A stretch of 64,000 nucleotides of DNA from UBA8437 sp964646205 (GTDB lineage Bacteria; Planctomycetota; Planctomycetia; Planctomycetales; Planctomycetaceae), in assembly GCA_964646205.1 (NCBI GenBank), contig CAZYAZ010000015.1, positions 19,524 through 83,523 on the forward strand, read 5' to 3'. The notes under the pieces are model-generated. The model saw only the letters and a program-made list of their open reading frames with translations, made no database searches and was not told where the DNA came from. Of the stretch, positions 26,261 to 34,673 are shown piece by piece (position 1 is the stretch's first letter; each line of letters begins with the position of its first letter). The position numbers were made by a program, and so were the translations under genes.

Positions 26261-27547
26261 CTACCTGGACAGGCAGTAGAGCCATTCCTTGCGACTGCCG
26301 TCTGTTGTGGCGACGCGGTGGAAAATTCGACTGCCACAGATGGCCATCGAGGAGTAGGTTTGCTGTCCCAGGCGATTTTTGGCCTTGATGTCCAGCCCTT
26401 CCCGACTGGCGGCAAAAACGGTGGTTTGTCCCGATTCGTCGGTGGCATAGAGGTTGCCGCCGGCGAGCACCAGCGAGGAGGTGAAAACCCCTCCGAGCCG
26501 TTTTTTCCAGAGCGTCTTTCCGGTGGTCGTGTCCCAGGCCGTGGCGATTCCGGCGTCCAGTACGGCGTAGAGGGTTTTCTTGTGAGCGACCATCGAGGGG
26601 ACGTAGACACGCTGGTTGTTTTGCCAGGCGGTCTTGCCGGATCCATCGGCGAGAACGGCCTGGACGTGGTTGCGTGGGTAACCTCCGCTGGTGAAGATCC
26701 TTGTGCCGTCGGTCACCACTGAAGTGACACACTCGGTCGTCGCTCCGTCGATCTCCCAGAGTTTCTTTCCGGTTTGCGGATCGTACGAGGAGACCAGGTT
26801 GGTGCCGACCATCAGGGCCTGGTCCCTGCCGGAGACTCGCAGCACGATTGGCGAGGTGTAATTGGCCTTCTTGGGGCGAGCCTGTTTCCAGGCCACCTTC
26901 CCGGTTGCCCGCGACATGGCCACCACGGCTCCACCGCCCCGGTTGTCGGCCGAGACGAGCACCAGTGAGCCAAACAGGCATGGTGAGGAACTGAATCCCT
27001 GGTGGGTGCGGTAGTTGCTGACGGTGGTTTGCCAGACGATCCGAGCGGTGAGATCCAGGGCGGATGTGACGACGGTCCCCTTGTGCAGGAAGTTGACGTA
27101 GATCTTCTGGCCATCACACGCGGGAGTGCAACTGGCCTGGCTGCTCTTTTTGTTGCCACGAGTTTCCAGGGGGCCACGATGCACGATGGTTTTCCAGGCG
27201 GTCTTGCCTGTCTTGCGGTCGAGGCAGTAGACGGTCTGTGTTTGGGTTGCCCGGTTGGAGGTGGCCAGGAATACGTGGTCACCCAGCACCGAGGGAGAGC
27301 CGTGTCCCTGGCCGGGAATCGCGACTTTCCAGGCCACGTTGGAGGTGTCGCTCCAACTGACCGGTGGTGTCTGTCCGTCGGCGGCCACACCGTCGCGACC
27401 GGGGCCGCGCCACCACGGCCAATCGTTGGACGTGGTCTTGATGGCAGCCGCGGTGTCCGCAGAGAGTTCCTCGGCAAAAACGCGAGGTGCCGCGAGCAAC
27501 GTGAGAACCAGCAGGAGTGCGAATCGGAGAGAAGTCTGGTGGGGCAT
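26261..27547 (-). CDS. PQQ-binding-like beta-propeller protein
   Basis: A 428-residue secreted propeller with PQQ/BamB-type repeats. Start ATG 27547 opens a signal (HQTSLRFALLLVLTLLAAPR). The N-terminal DWPWWRGPGRDGVA motif is typical of the planctomycete family. Repeats carry the W-docking pattern, for example TVYCLDRKTGKTAWKT, VVAMSRATGKVAWK and SSYDPQTGKKLWEIDG. The paralogue at 52591-53886 shares the WPWWRGP entry and overall length. It is downstream of a DUF1501 gene on the same strand (about 100-base gap). Binding partner or cofactor is unknown; no dehydrogenase active-site motif was seen. Confidence 0.9.
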   Translation of the reverse strand: MPHQTSLRFALLLVLTLLAAPRVFAEELSADTAAAIKTTSNDWPWWRGPGRDGVAADGQTPPVSWSDTSNVAWKVAIPGQGHGSPSVLGDHVFLATSNRATQTQTVYCLDRKTGKTAWKTIVHRGPLETRGNKKSSQASCTPACDGQKIYVNFLHKGTVVTSALDLTARIVWQTTVSNYRTHQGFSSSPCLFGSLVLVSADNRGGGAVVAMSRATGKVAWKQARPKKANYTSPIVLRVSGRDQALMVGTNLVSSYDPQTGKKLWEIDGATTECVTSVVTDGTRIFTSGGYPRNHVQAVLADGSGKTAWQNNQRVYVPSMVAHKKTLYAVLDAGIATAWDTTTGKTLWKKRLGGVFTSSLVLAGGNLYATDESGQTTVFAASREGLDIKAKNRLGQQTYSSMAICGSRIFHRVATTDGSRKEWLYCLSR

Positions 27548-27648
27548 GGGGGGCACACACATTGAGGAAAGGTTCGCAGCAAGATAGCGAGGAACAGACA
27601 CGTCGGACAGTCCGAGCGTTCTCGCAGGCAACCATCCGTCGGACGGTG

Positions 27649-29118
27649 TCAGGCAAACAGGCCGCTGATGGGTTCGGCACGGTAGACCGGGTAGGGGCGA
27701 TCGGCGGCATCGTGCCAGTGGGCGTCGTGCGGGATGCCCAGGGCGTGGTAGATCGTTGACGCAAAGCTCTCGGGCGTCTGTGCGTCGGAGGCGGGGTAGG
27801 CACCGCTTTTGTCGGACGACCCGATCACCCGGCCGCCGGCCACTCCGCCGCCGCCGATCATCACCGTCTGGCATTGTCCCCAGTGGCCACGGCCGACCGT
27901 CTTGTAGACGTTGGGAGCGCCATTGAAAATTCTCGGGGTGCGACCAAATTCGCCGGCGATCACCACCATCGTGTTCTCGAGCAATCCGGAATCCGACAGG
28001 TCGTCGAACAGTGCCGAGATGGCCAGGTCGGTTGGCGGGAACAGGAAGTTCTTGGCCAATGGAAACGCGTTGCCGTGCAGGTCCCAGGTGCCCATGTTGC
28101 CCAGGTTGACCTGGACCAGATTGACCCCCAGTTCGACCAGTCGCCGCGCCATCAGCAGTGACCACCCAAATGAGTTGTTGCCGTATCGTTGCAGTGTCTT
28201 GGGATCGGATCGACGCACGTCGAACGCGTCGCGAACGCGGGGATCAGCCAGCAGCGAGACGACTCCCTGCCGGGCCCTGTCGTAATCGGCCGATGCGGCC
28301 GACTGTTCCAGTTGCTCTCGCTGTTTTTCGACGATGTCGAGCAATTCAACGCGGCGGCGGAATCGCGGAGCGAAAACTCCCTCGGGCAGTGAAATGTTGG
28401 GGACTTCAAACCGCCAGTCGTCACGGTCGGAGTGGTTGCCCCTGTGCAGGTTGTAGAGGTAACCGGGAAACGCGCCCGAGAAGGCGTGGTAACCGTGGGG
28501 CTTGTCGGTCATGTTCAGGAACCACGGCTCGTGACGGGGTCCCAGTTTGCCGGCGAACTGGCCGGGGAACACACCCTGCTGGCTGTGGATGACCTTTTCG
28601 GGCAACACGATGCTGTTGGCCAGGTTGCTGCGAGCGTCGGTCATGGCTCCGGCCACAGCAGCAATGGACGGCCAGTCGTCACCATGCGGTCGGCTGGAAC
28701 GGAACGGCGTCTTGTCGCGACGCCCGGTCAGCATGATGTAGGTGCCGGATTGGTGTCCGGTGTCGGGGTGACTCAGTGACCGCACCAGGCTCCAACGGTC
28801 ACTTTGTCGAGCCAGTCGGGGAAAGTGCTCACAGATCTCGATCCCGGGAGTGGCGGTGTGGATTGGAGAAAATTCACCGCGGTACTGGCTTGGCCCCTCC
28901 GGCTTCATGTCGAACGTGTCGTGTTGCGATGCTCCCCCGGTCAGGAAGATGAAAATGACCGAGCGGGGTTTGGGAGCCGCCGGGCCGGCCGCCGCCCGCA
29001 TCGCAGCGATGCCGGGCATGCCCAGGCCCATCAAGCCGATCGACCCGGCCTGCAGCAGTTGGCGTCTGGTCGAGACGTGTGACAGGTTCGGCACGTGGGA
29101 TGTTGAGGAGGGCGTCAT
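27649..29118 (-). CDS. DUF1501 protein
   Basis: A 489-residue DUF1501 protein; start ATG 29118, leader STRRQLLQAGSIGLMGLGMP. Core motifs are LTGGASQHDTFDMKP (Asp type, M for P in DPKP), LMARRLVELGVNLVQV, VIAGEFGRTPRIF, VGRGHWGQ and GGGVAGGRVIGSSD. GRGHW replaces GRDHW, so, as in the protein at 24721, the conserved Asp is missing. The ending YRAEPISGLFA is degenerate relative to the usual GxVIxEL. An upstream element shared with the gene at 30369 lies about 80 bases before the start (29199-29213). Confidence 0.92.
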   Translation of the reverse strand: MTPSSTSHVPNLSHVSTRRQLLQAGSIGLMGLGMPGIAAMRAAAGPAAPKPRSVIFIFLTGGASQHDTFDMKPEGPSQYRGEFSPIHTATPGIEICEHFPRLARQSDRWSLVRSLSHPDTGHQSGTYIMLTGRRDKTPFRSSRPHGDDWPSIAAVAGAMTDARSNLANSIVLPEKVIHSQQGVFPGQFAGKLGPRHEPWFLNMTDKPHGYHAFSGAFPGYLYNLHRGNHSDRDDWRFEVPNISLPEGVFAPRFRRRVELLDIVEKQREQLEQSAASADYDRARQGVVSLLADPRVRDAFDVRRSDPKTLQRYGNNSFGWSLLMARRLVELGVNLVQVNLGNMGTWDLHGNAFPLAKNFLFPPTDLAISALFDDLSDSGLLENTMVVIAGEFGRTPRIFNGAPNVYKTVGRGHWGQCQTVMIGGGGVAGGRVIGSSDKSGAYPASDAQTPESFASTIYHALGIPHDAHWHDAADRPYPVYRAEPISGLFA

Positions 29119-29198
29119 CGAGCGGTTCTCCCAGGAAGGACCTTCACAGTACCCCATTTTCGATGAGCGTGAAATGGTCTTTCTTCTTCCTGGCCATC

Positions 29199-29213
29199 AT
29201 CCCGGGGGGAAGA
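29199..29213 (-). promoter_or_regulatory. 15-base element shared with 31799-31813, about 80 bases before a DUF1501 start
   Basis: The 15-mer TCTTCCCCCCGGGAT (minus strand) occurs here and at 31799-31813, in the same orientation and 80 and 95 bases upstream of the two DUF1501 starts at 29118 and 31703. Here it can pair with 29185-29190 to form a TCTTCC/GGAAGA stem. Its role is unknown. Confidence 0.35.
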
Positions 29214-29260
29214 CTTCGACTGGTTCGCAAATGGTGTTGGAGTTTGAGAGGATGATTGGC

Positions 29261-30352
29261 ATGTTCACATATCATCGCCGTTGCCTGTTGGCCTTGCTGG
29301 CCTGGTTGTCCCTCACCCTGGTTTCCTCGGCCGGCGAGGCTCCTGTCTTTGGACAACAGGTGCTGTTTCGTTCCGGGACCGAGAAAACTCACACGTTCCG
29401 GATCCCGTCGCTGCTGACGACCCGGAAGGGAACGGTGTTGGTTTTCTGCGAGGCGCGTCGTGAGAGTGGCCGTGACCACAGCAATATCGATCTGGTGCTC
29501 AAGCGCAGCGATGACGGTGGTGCGAGTTGGGGTGCCACCCAGGTGCTCTTTGACGATGATGGGCACACCATGGGCAATCCGTGTGCGGTTCTCGATCGCC
29601 GCACCGGCACGATCTGGCTGACGTTTTCCAAGAACAACAAGCGGGTGTTGCTAAGCAGTAGTGCCGATGACGGACGGACGTGGTCCAGGGCGGTCGACAT
29701 CACCCGCGACACACTGCCATCTGACTGGGGCTGGGTTGGCCCGGGACCCGGACACGGGATCCAGTTGCGACACGGCCCACACGCCGGACGCCTGGTGATT
29801 CCGGCCTGGGCGGGGATCGAAAAGGACGTGCCATTCGGACGTCGGCAACTCTCCTATGCCTTCTACAGCGACGACTCGGGCAAAACCTGGCAATACGGGA
29901 AGCCGGCCACGGTGGACCAGTCCGACGAATGCGAAGTTGTCGAACTCTCTGATGGCCGGTTGTACATGAACGCCCGCAGCCGGATGGGCAAGAAGCGGAG
30001 AGCCTTTTGCCTGAGTTCTGATGGTGGCGCGACCTGGTCGCCGATTTCTCATCACGCGGGAATGCCCGAACGGAGTTGCCAGGGCAGTCTGGTCCGCGTG
30101 GGCCGCAAGGCGATCGTGGTGGCGCATCCTGCCGACACGAAATCACGCCGGCTGTTGACCGTTCGCTTGAGCCGTGACGAGGCGAAGACCTGGCCGGTGT
30201 CCCGGGTGGCGGAGGTCGGGCCGGCGGCTTACTCGGACATGGCCACCAACGGCGATGGTGACGTGTTGTTGGCCTACGAGGGCGATGGGTACCAGACGAT
30301 CAAGCTGGTGCGGTTCAACCTGGCGTGGCTGACCGACGGCAAGACGAAGTGA
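29261..30352 (+). CDS. GH33 exo-alpha-sialidase
   Basis: A 363-residue secreted sialidase, single-domain type. Start ATG 29261 has a GAGAGG ribosome site 9 bases upstream and opens a signal (HRRCLLALLAWLSLTLVSS). Every GH33 landmark is visible: TFRIPSLLTTRKGTVL (first Arg), GRDHSNIDLVLKRS (acid/base Asp), DECEVVEL (Glu), MNARSRM (second Arg), CQGSLVRVG, RRLLTVRLSRD (third Arg), AAYSDMA (Tyr nucleophile) and AYEGDG. Asp boxes are SDDGGASW, SADDGRTW, SDDSGKTW and SSDGGATW. Divergent from the DUF1501 gene at 27649 and convergent with the one at 30369. Confidence 0.95.
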   Translation: MFTYHRRCLLALLAWLSLTLVSSAGEAPVFGQQVLFRSGTEKTHTFRIPSLLTTRKGTVLVFCEARRESGRDHSNIDLVLKRSDDGGASWGATQVLFDDDGHTMGNPCAVLDRRTGTIWLTFSKNNKRVLLSSSADDGRTWSRAVDITRDTLPSDWGWVGPGPGHGIQLRHGPHAGRLVIPAWAGIEKDVPFGRRQLSYAFYSDDSGKTWQYGKPATVDQSDECEVVELSDGRLYMNARSRMGKKRRAFCLSSDGGATWSPISHHAGMPERSCQGSLVRVGRKAIVVAHPADTKSRRLLTVRLSRDEAKTWPVSRVAEVGPAAYSDMATNGDGDVLLAYEGDGYQTIKLVRFNLAWLTDGKTK

Positions 30353-30368
30353 TCGCCGCGACGGCGGC

Positions 30369-31703
30369 TCAGATCAACTCGTCAATCAACCCGCGTTCCT
30401 CGAGCACGTACCGCGGTCGGCCGGCCGGGTCGGGGAACTTCAGCGACGGGTCGATGCCCAGGTGGCGGTAGATCATCGCCTGGACGTTGTTGGGTCCATA
30501 GGGAGCGGCGATCGGGTAGCCGCCCTTGGAGTCGGATGCGCCGATGACCTGGCCGACCTGCAGGCCGCCACCGGAGATCAACACGGTCATGACCGCGCCC
30601 CAGTGGTCCCGTCCCGCCTCGCTGTTGACCTTTGGAGTCCGTCCGAATTCACCCATGCAGACCAGCAGGATCTGCTGGTCGAGTCCGCGTCGGTAGAGAT
30701 CGGTGACCAGACCGGCCACGCCCTGGTCGAAATACGGGCCCCGCTTGTTGAGGCTCTGCTCGAGCGTGAAACCACAGACTTTCTGGCCGTGGTTGTCCCA
30801 GCCCCCGGAGCCGACGGTGACAAAGGGCACTCCGCGTTCGGCCAGTCGGCGGGCCAACAGCAGCCCCTGGCCAAACTCGCTGTTGCCATAAAGGTCGCGT
30901 GTGCCCTGGTCCTCGCGTTTCAGGTCGAACGCGTCACGCACCGCGGTGGTGGTGACCATCTGGTAGGCCTGCTTGGTGAAACTGTCCTGTGCGGTGGCGA
31001 ATCCCCGGTTGTCGAGGATGCGGCGGGTCGAGTCGAACCCGGCCAGCAGGCGGCGGCGGTCCTCAAGTCGTGAGGTGCTGATTCCCTTGATCAACTCGAG
31101 ATTGGGGACCTGGAAATTCTTGGAGGTCAACTTGCCGCCGGTTTCGAATGGGTTGAACGACTTGCCCAACCACGCGGCCCGGCCGTAACGCATCGAGGAG
31201 GGGATGGAAACGAACGGCGGCATTGCCGGGGCATTGGCGCCCCGGACCTTGGCGATGACCGAGCCCATGCAGGGCATGTCGTTTTCGACGTTCGACGCGT
31301 TTTGCAGGTAGTAACCGGTCTGGACCAGGTGGCTGCCGACGGTGTGGCTGCCGGTCTGGTGGTGGACCGACCGGACCAGTGCCAGCCGGTCCGTAACCTG
31401 GGATTGCCGTGTCATCAGTTCGCTGAACTGCACGCCGGGCAGGGTGGTGTCGATGACGCCGAATGGGCCGCGGTATTCGGCGGGGGCCTTCGGCTTGGGG
31501 TCGTAGGTCTCGTGCTGGGTCGGCCCACCGGCGAGCTCGACGAAGATCACTGCATTGTTGGACCGATTGTTTTTGTCGTTCCGGCTGGCCGCCTGCAAGG
31601 CCATGATGCCCGGCAGCGAGAGGGCACCAGCGGTTCCCATCCCGGCCTGGATCACATCCCGCCGGGTGATTCCGTCACAGTAGTCAGAGTGACGTCGTGT
31701 CAT
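30369..31703 (-). CDS. DUF1501 protein with CDGITRR leader
   Basis: A 444-residue DUF1501 protein, start ATG 31703 (ATG 31763 is possible but adds nothing familiar). The leader is YCDGITRRDVIQAGMG, with the conserved Cys-Asp-Gly. Core motifs are LAGGPTQHETYDPKP (Glu type), LLARRLAERGVPFVTV, LVCMGEFGRTP, AGRDHWGAV and GGGLQVGQVIGASDSKGG. The ending RGLIDELI is canonical. The upstream region holds two shared elements: the TGCCGATA octamer at 31752-31759 and the 15-mer at 31799-31813. Function unknown. Confidence 0.92.
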   Translation of the reverse strand: MTRRHSDYCDGITRRDVIQAGMGTAGALSLPGIMALQAASRNDKNNRSNNAVIFVELAGGPTQHETYDPKPKAPAEYRGPFGVIDTTLPGVQFSELMTRQSQVTDRLALVRSVHHQTGSHTVGSHLVQTGYYLQNASNVENDMPCMGSVIAKVRGANAPAMPPFVSIPSSMRYGRAAWLGKSFNPFETGGKLTSKNFQVPNLELIKGISTSRLEDRRRLLAGFDSTRRILDNRGFATAQDSFTKQAYQMVTTTAVRDAFDLKREDQGTRDLYGNSEFGQGLLLARRLAERGVPFVTVGSGGWDNHGQKVCGFTLEQSLNKRGPYFDQGVAGLVTDLYRRGLDQQILLVCMGEFGRTPKVNSEAGRDHWGAVMTVLISGGGLQVGQVIGASDSKGGYPIAAPYGPNNVQAMIYRHLGIDPSLKFPDPAGRPRYVLEERGLIDELI

Positions 31704-31751
31704 GGTCCACAAGTGCTCGGTCACCGGGGGAGCGTACAGCGACATCGAGTA

Positions 31752-31759
31752 TATCGGCA
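31752..31759 (-). promoter_or_regulatory. TGCCGATA octamer before a DUF1501 gene (site 1)
   Basis: On the minus strand the octamer TGCCGATA is followed by TACT and lies 49-56 bases upstream of the DUF1501 start at 31703. The same octamer stands at a similar distance before two other DUF1501 genes (36069-36076 and 60301-60308). It may be part of a promoter or an operator. Confidence 0.35.
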
Positions 31760-31798
31760 TCACTCCGGCTGAGAAACACTGCCTTCTGGCCGACGCCG

Positions 31799-31813
31799 AT
31801 CCCGGGGGGAAGA
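31799..31813 (-). promoter_or_regulatory. 15-base element shared with 29199-29213
   Basis: Second copy of the 15-mer, 95 bases upstream of the DUF1501 start at 31703. A 4-bp CTTC/GAAG pairing with 31783-31786 is possible, echoing the longer stem at the first copy. Confidence 0.35.
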
Positions 31814-31841
31814 TTCCTGTGCCCGTCGGCGTGGTGTGAGG

Positions 31842-33206
31842 TCAGCGTGTCCTGGCGATTCCCAGTGGTTCGGCCGGTCTGGGAGTCCAAAAGCCACCTG
31901 CGCGGGTGGCTGCTTTGTCGGGAGGTGACCACTGGCGGGCGTGGAAGATCCCGACGCCGTCGATGATCCTGTGGGACACCGACACCAGGTGATTGCCGGG
32001 CAACAGGACGGTACTGGCGTACTGGCAATTCCGGCCGAGTTGGAAGACGGTGCGACTCCAACTGCGGCCCTCGTCGTAGCTGACCATGAACCGTTGTCCC
32101 GAGCCATCGGTCTTGTGTCCGAAGACCAGCAGGATCGTGTTGTCAGGCAGCCGGACCAGGCAGGCGGTCTGTTCATCGAATCCGGTGACCAGTCGTGGAG
32201 TGCTCCAGGTTTTGCCATTGTCATCGGAGTGCAGGATGGCGGTGTTGCGGACGACCAGTCCCGCGCCGACCTGCTTGCTCTTGGTGAACGGGGCCGTGTC
32301 GGTACGCAGGAGGTGAGGCGAGGCGAGCGAACCAGGGTCGTCGGGCAATTTGTGGCGCTGGTAACGGACCGTCGCCAACAGGCGACCTGAGGGCAGGGGC
32401 AGCAGATCCGGTTCTGCGCCGTGCCGGCACATTGTCCGCTCGTCGCGTCTCCAGGTCTTGCCATCATCGCTGGATCGCCAGAGGAAAGCCCGCCCGATTT
32501 GCTCCGCCCTGGGCAGCGGGCCGCTGTCAGACTGGAACCACGCTCCCATGGCCAACGCGACACTGCCGTCGGCCAGCGTTGCGAAGCGGCAGCGATGGGC
32601 CCCGGCATTTTCCCGTGGACCGCGATTGAGTTGAACGGGAGTTTCCCAGGTGGCTCCACCGTCGGTCGATCGTGTCACGTAGAGGTCGGAATGGTAACTC
32701 GGATCGGAGTACCCTGTGTAGGGGCGACCGTCGTTGTATTGCACCGTGAGGTGGGCCAGCACTGTGCCGCGAGGCGTGACGCCGCACCCGTCGAAACTGT
32801 TGTTCAGCAACTTGGAACCCGCCGGTGTTCGCAGGCCTCGTGGCGGTGAACCCAGGCTCGTCCAACTGGCTCCTCGGTCACGTGATCGGGCGATCACCGA
32901 CCAGCAGTGGGCAATCAGCTGGTTTTTTGGCCCGAGGACCAGCGTGGGTTGCGAGGCGGCCAGCTTGGCTCGGAATTCTTTGGATGGCCACGCACGGAAT
33001 GTGTTTTTCCGGTGACGCATTCCCTCTGGCGAGAACGGACGTCCAAAAAGTTCCAGGACCTCGGGATGGCCTTCCGCCCAGGTCGTCGTGGCGGCCGGCG
33101 TTTCGGCGGCACGGCACTGCTGGATCCCTGGTGGACTCACCACCCCGATGCTGGCCAGGACGGCCAGGAGGACCGGGACGGTGGCCTGGCGATTGGGCAT
33201 GCTCAT
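31842..33206 (-). CDS. BNR-repeat sialidase-like propeller protein
   Basis: A 454-residue secreted six-bladed propeller of the sialidase superfamily. Start ATG 33206 (ATG 33200 two codons later is equal) opens a signal (NRQATVPVLLAVLASIGVV). Asp boxes are STDGGATW, SSDDGKTW, SDDNGKTW and SYDEGRSW. The FRIP motif and the YSD nucleophile motif of true GH33 enzymes were not found, so sialidase activity is uncertain; it could be another glycan hydrolase or a lyase-like propeller. It is directly downstream of the epimerase gene on the same strand (84-base gap), suggesting a shared role in amino-sugar breakdown. Confidence 0.85.
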   Translation of the reverse strand: MSMPNRQATVPVLLAVLASIGVVSPPGIQQCRAAETPAATTTWAEGHPEVLELFGRPFSPEGMRHRKNTFRAWPSKEFRAKLAASQPTLVLGPKNQLIAHCWSVIARSRDRGASWTSLGSPPRGLRTPAGSKLLNNSFDGCGVTPRGTVLAHLTVQYNDGRPYTGYSDPSYHSDLYVTRSTDGGATWETPVQLNRGPRENAGAHRCRFATLADGSVALAMGAWFQSDSGPLPRAEQIGRAFLWRSSDDGKTWRRDERTMCRHGAEPDLLPLPSGRLLATVRYQRHKLPDDPGSLASPHLLRTDTAPFTKSKQVGAGLVVRNTAILHSDDNGKTWSTPRLVTGFDEQTACLVRLPDNTILLVFGHKTDGSGQRFMVSYDEGRSWSRTVFQLGRNCQYASTVLLPGNHLVSVSHRIIDGVGIFHARQWSPPDKAATRAGGFWTPRPAEPLGIARTR

Positions 33207-33290
33207 CGCATTGCTTCCTCAGGTTGGAATGGGTGCGGCAGTCGTGTGGCACTGTAGATTTGCGACGATTGCTGTTCAAGCGGCCCGGCG

Positions 33291-34634
33291 TCAGGAGGTG
33301 GCCAGTCGGTCCAGGGCCTGCAGGTTCACCATCAGGCGACGCAGTGGATGGTAGTTGTCCTGGCGAGTGCTGCGGGGAACGAACCGGAAGCGTCGGTCGG
33401 TGGCCAGGCGGTAACTGGCTTGCCCGTGGGCCTGGCGAGAGAAGTGCCGATCGGCGATGTCCTGTGCCATGGTGAAATAGCGAGCGGCCCACGGAGCCCT
33501 GGTCGATTCGTAGGTCATCAACGTTGCCACCAGTACCTCGTTGAGGGCCCAGAAGGACTTCACGTAGTTGTATTCACCCCTCATCTTCAGCGGGATCGTC
33601 TGGCTGCCGAGTTTTTGAGGTCCCCATTCGTGGTCGAACTGTCCGACGTTGACCCACTCGCACAACCCGCCGTGCACGTGATCCCATCCGATGTCGAGGT
33701 GCCGCCGGATGCGTTCGTAGCTGGTCTGTTCGATGCCCTGGTCTTTCCGGCGTCGGGCTTCCTTGACGACATGCCAGAGTCCCTGCAGGCAGTGTCCGAC
33801 CAGGCAGCGATTGGCCTCCTCGGGGATCCTGCTGAAGTCGTGGTCCAGGAACTCGTTGTTGAGCCCGATGTCCGGATTGTGATGCCGTTCGAGCAGCGCT
33901 TCGATGCAGGTGTCGGCCATGCTCTTCAGTGACTTGTCATCCCAACGCGCCAGCATCTGGGTGCAACAGTTGAGCACGTAAATCCAGATGCCCTGGACGC
34001 GCCAGCCCGGTTGCCTGGCGTAGGGGTCGTGATAGTCCCGGCGGGTGACCTGGGCGTAGGCTTTCTTGAGCCAACGGAACGACTGGTCACGCAGTGCGTC
34101 GTCGTTGGTGGCAAATGCCAGTTCCTGGCAACCTTCGATCGTGGTGAACGCACTGTAAACATCGCCCCGAAAGGCCTGGATCACGCGGCCGTCGTGGCCG
34201 AGCAACTCGGGCCACCATCCCTGTTTGTTGGGACCATGTTTCAGCCAGAAGTCGGCCGCCTTGCGAGCGATGGACAACGTCCGTGGATGTTGTCCATCGG
34301 GCAACCGGTCCTTGAAATGGTTGTACAGGTAACTGTAGACCCAGATGCCACGGCCCTGGTACCAGTGGAACTTGTTCGAATCGACCTTCCGGCCGTCGTA
34401 ATCCAGGGCACACTGGAAGCCACCTCGCTGGTGGTCGATGCCGTGACGGTCCCAGAATGGCAACGCACGAGCGAAGAGTTCTTCGGCATAGTGGTCGCGC
34501 CATCCGACCACCGTTTTTGTGTCCAGGGGTGGTTTGCCGGTCGGCCGGGCAGCGATGCCGGTTGCCGGAGCCAACAGGCAACTGCCAACGGTCTTCAACC
34601 AGGACCTGCGATCATGGCGGATGTGCCAGGTCAC
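33291..34634 (-). CDS. N-acylglucosamine 2-epimerase (AGE) family protein, exported
   Basis: A 447-residue member of the AGE/cellobiose 2-epimerase family, an (alpha/alpha)6 barrel that interconverts sugars or N-acyl sugars at C2. Visible family segments include FWDRHGIDHQRGGFQCALD, KFHWYQGRGIWVYSYLYNH, GDVYSAFTTIEGCQELA, GGLCEWVNVG and KSFWALNEVL. The N-terminus (HDRRSWLKTVGSCLLAPATG) is Tat-like, so the protein may be exported, which is unusual for an AGE enzyme. It lies between a BNR protein and a DUF1501 gene on the same strand. With sialidases nearby it could act on ManNAc/GlcNAc; that is inference. Confidence 0.88.
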   Translation of the reverse strand: MTWHIRHDRRSWLKTVGSCLLAPATGIAARPTGKPPLDTKTVVGWRDHYAEELFARALPFWDRHGIDHQRGGFQCALDYDGRKVDSNKFHWYQGRGIWVYSYLYNHFKDRLPDGQHPRTLSIARKAADFWLKHGPNKQGWWPELLGHDGRVIQAFRGDVYSAFTTIEGCQELAFATNDDALRDQSFRWLKKAYAQVTRRDYHDPYARQPGWRVQGIWIYVLNCCTQMLARWDDKSLKSMADTCIEALLERHHNPDIGLNNEFLDHDFSRIPEEANRCLVGHCLQGLWHVVKEARRRKDQGIEQTSYERIRRHLDIGWDHVHGGLCEWVNVGQFDHEWGPQKLGSQTIPLKMRGEYNYVKSFWALNEVLVATLMTYESTRAPWAARYFTMAQDIADRHFSRQAHGQASYRLATDRRFRFVPRSTRQDNYHPLRRLMVNLQALDRLATS

Positions 34635-34673
34635 GCCACTGCCTGCAACAGGAACGGCTGGCGGTGTCGGGGA

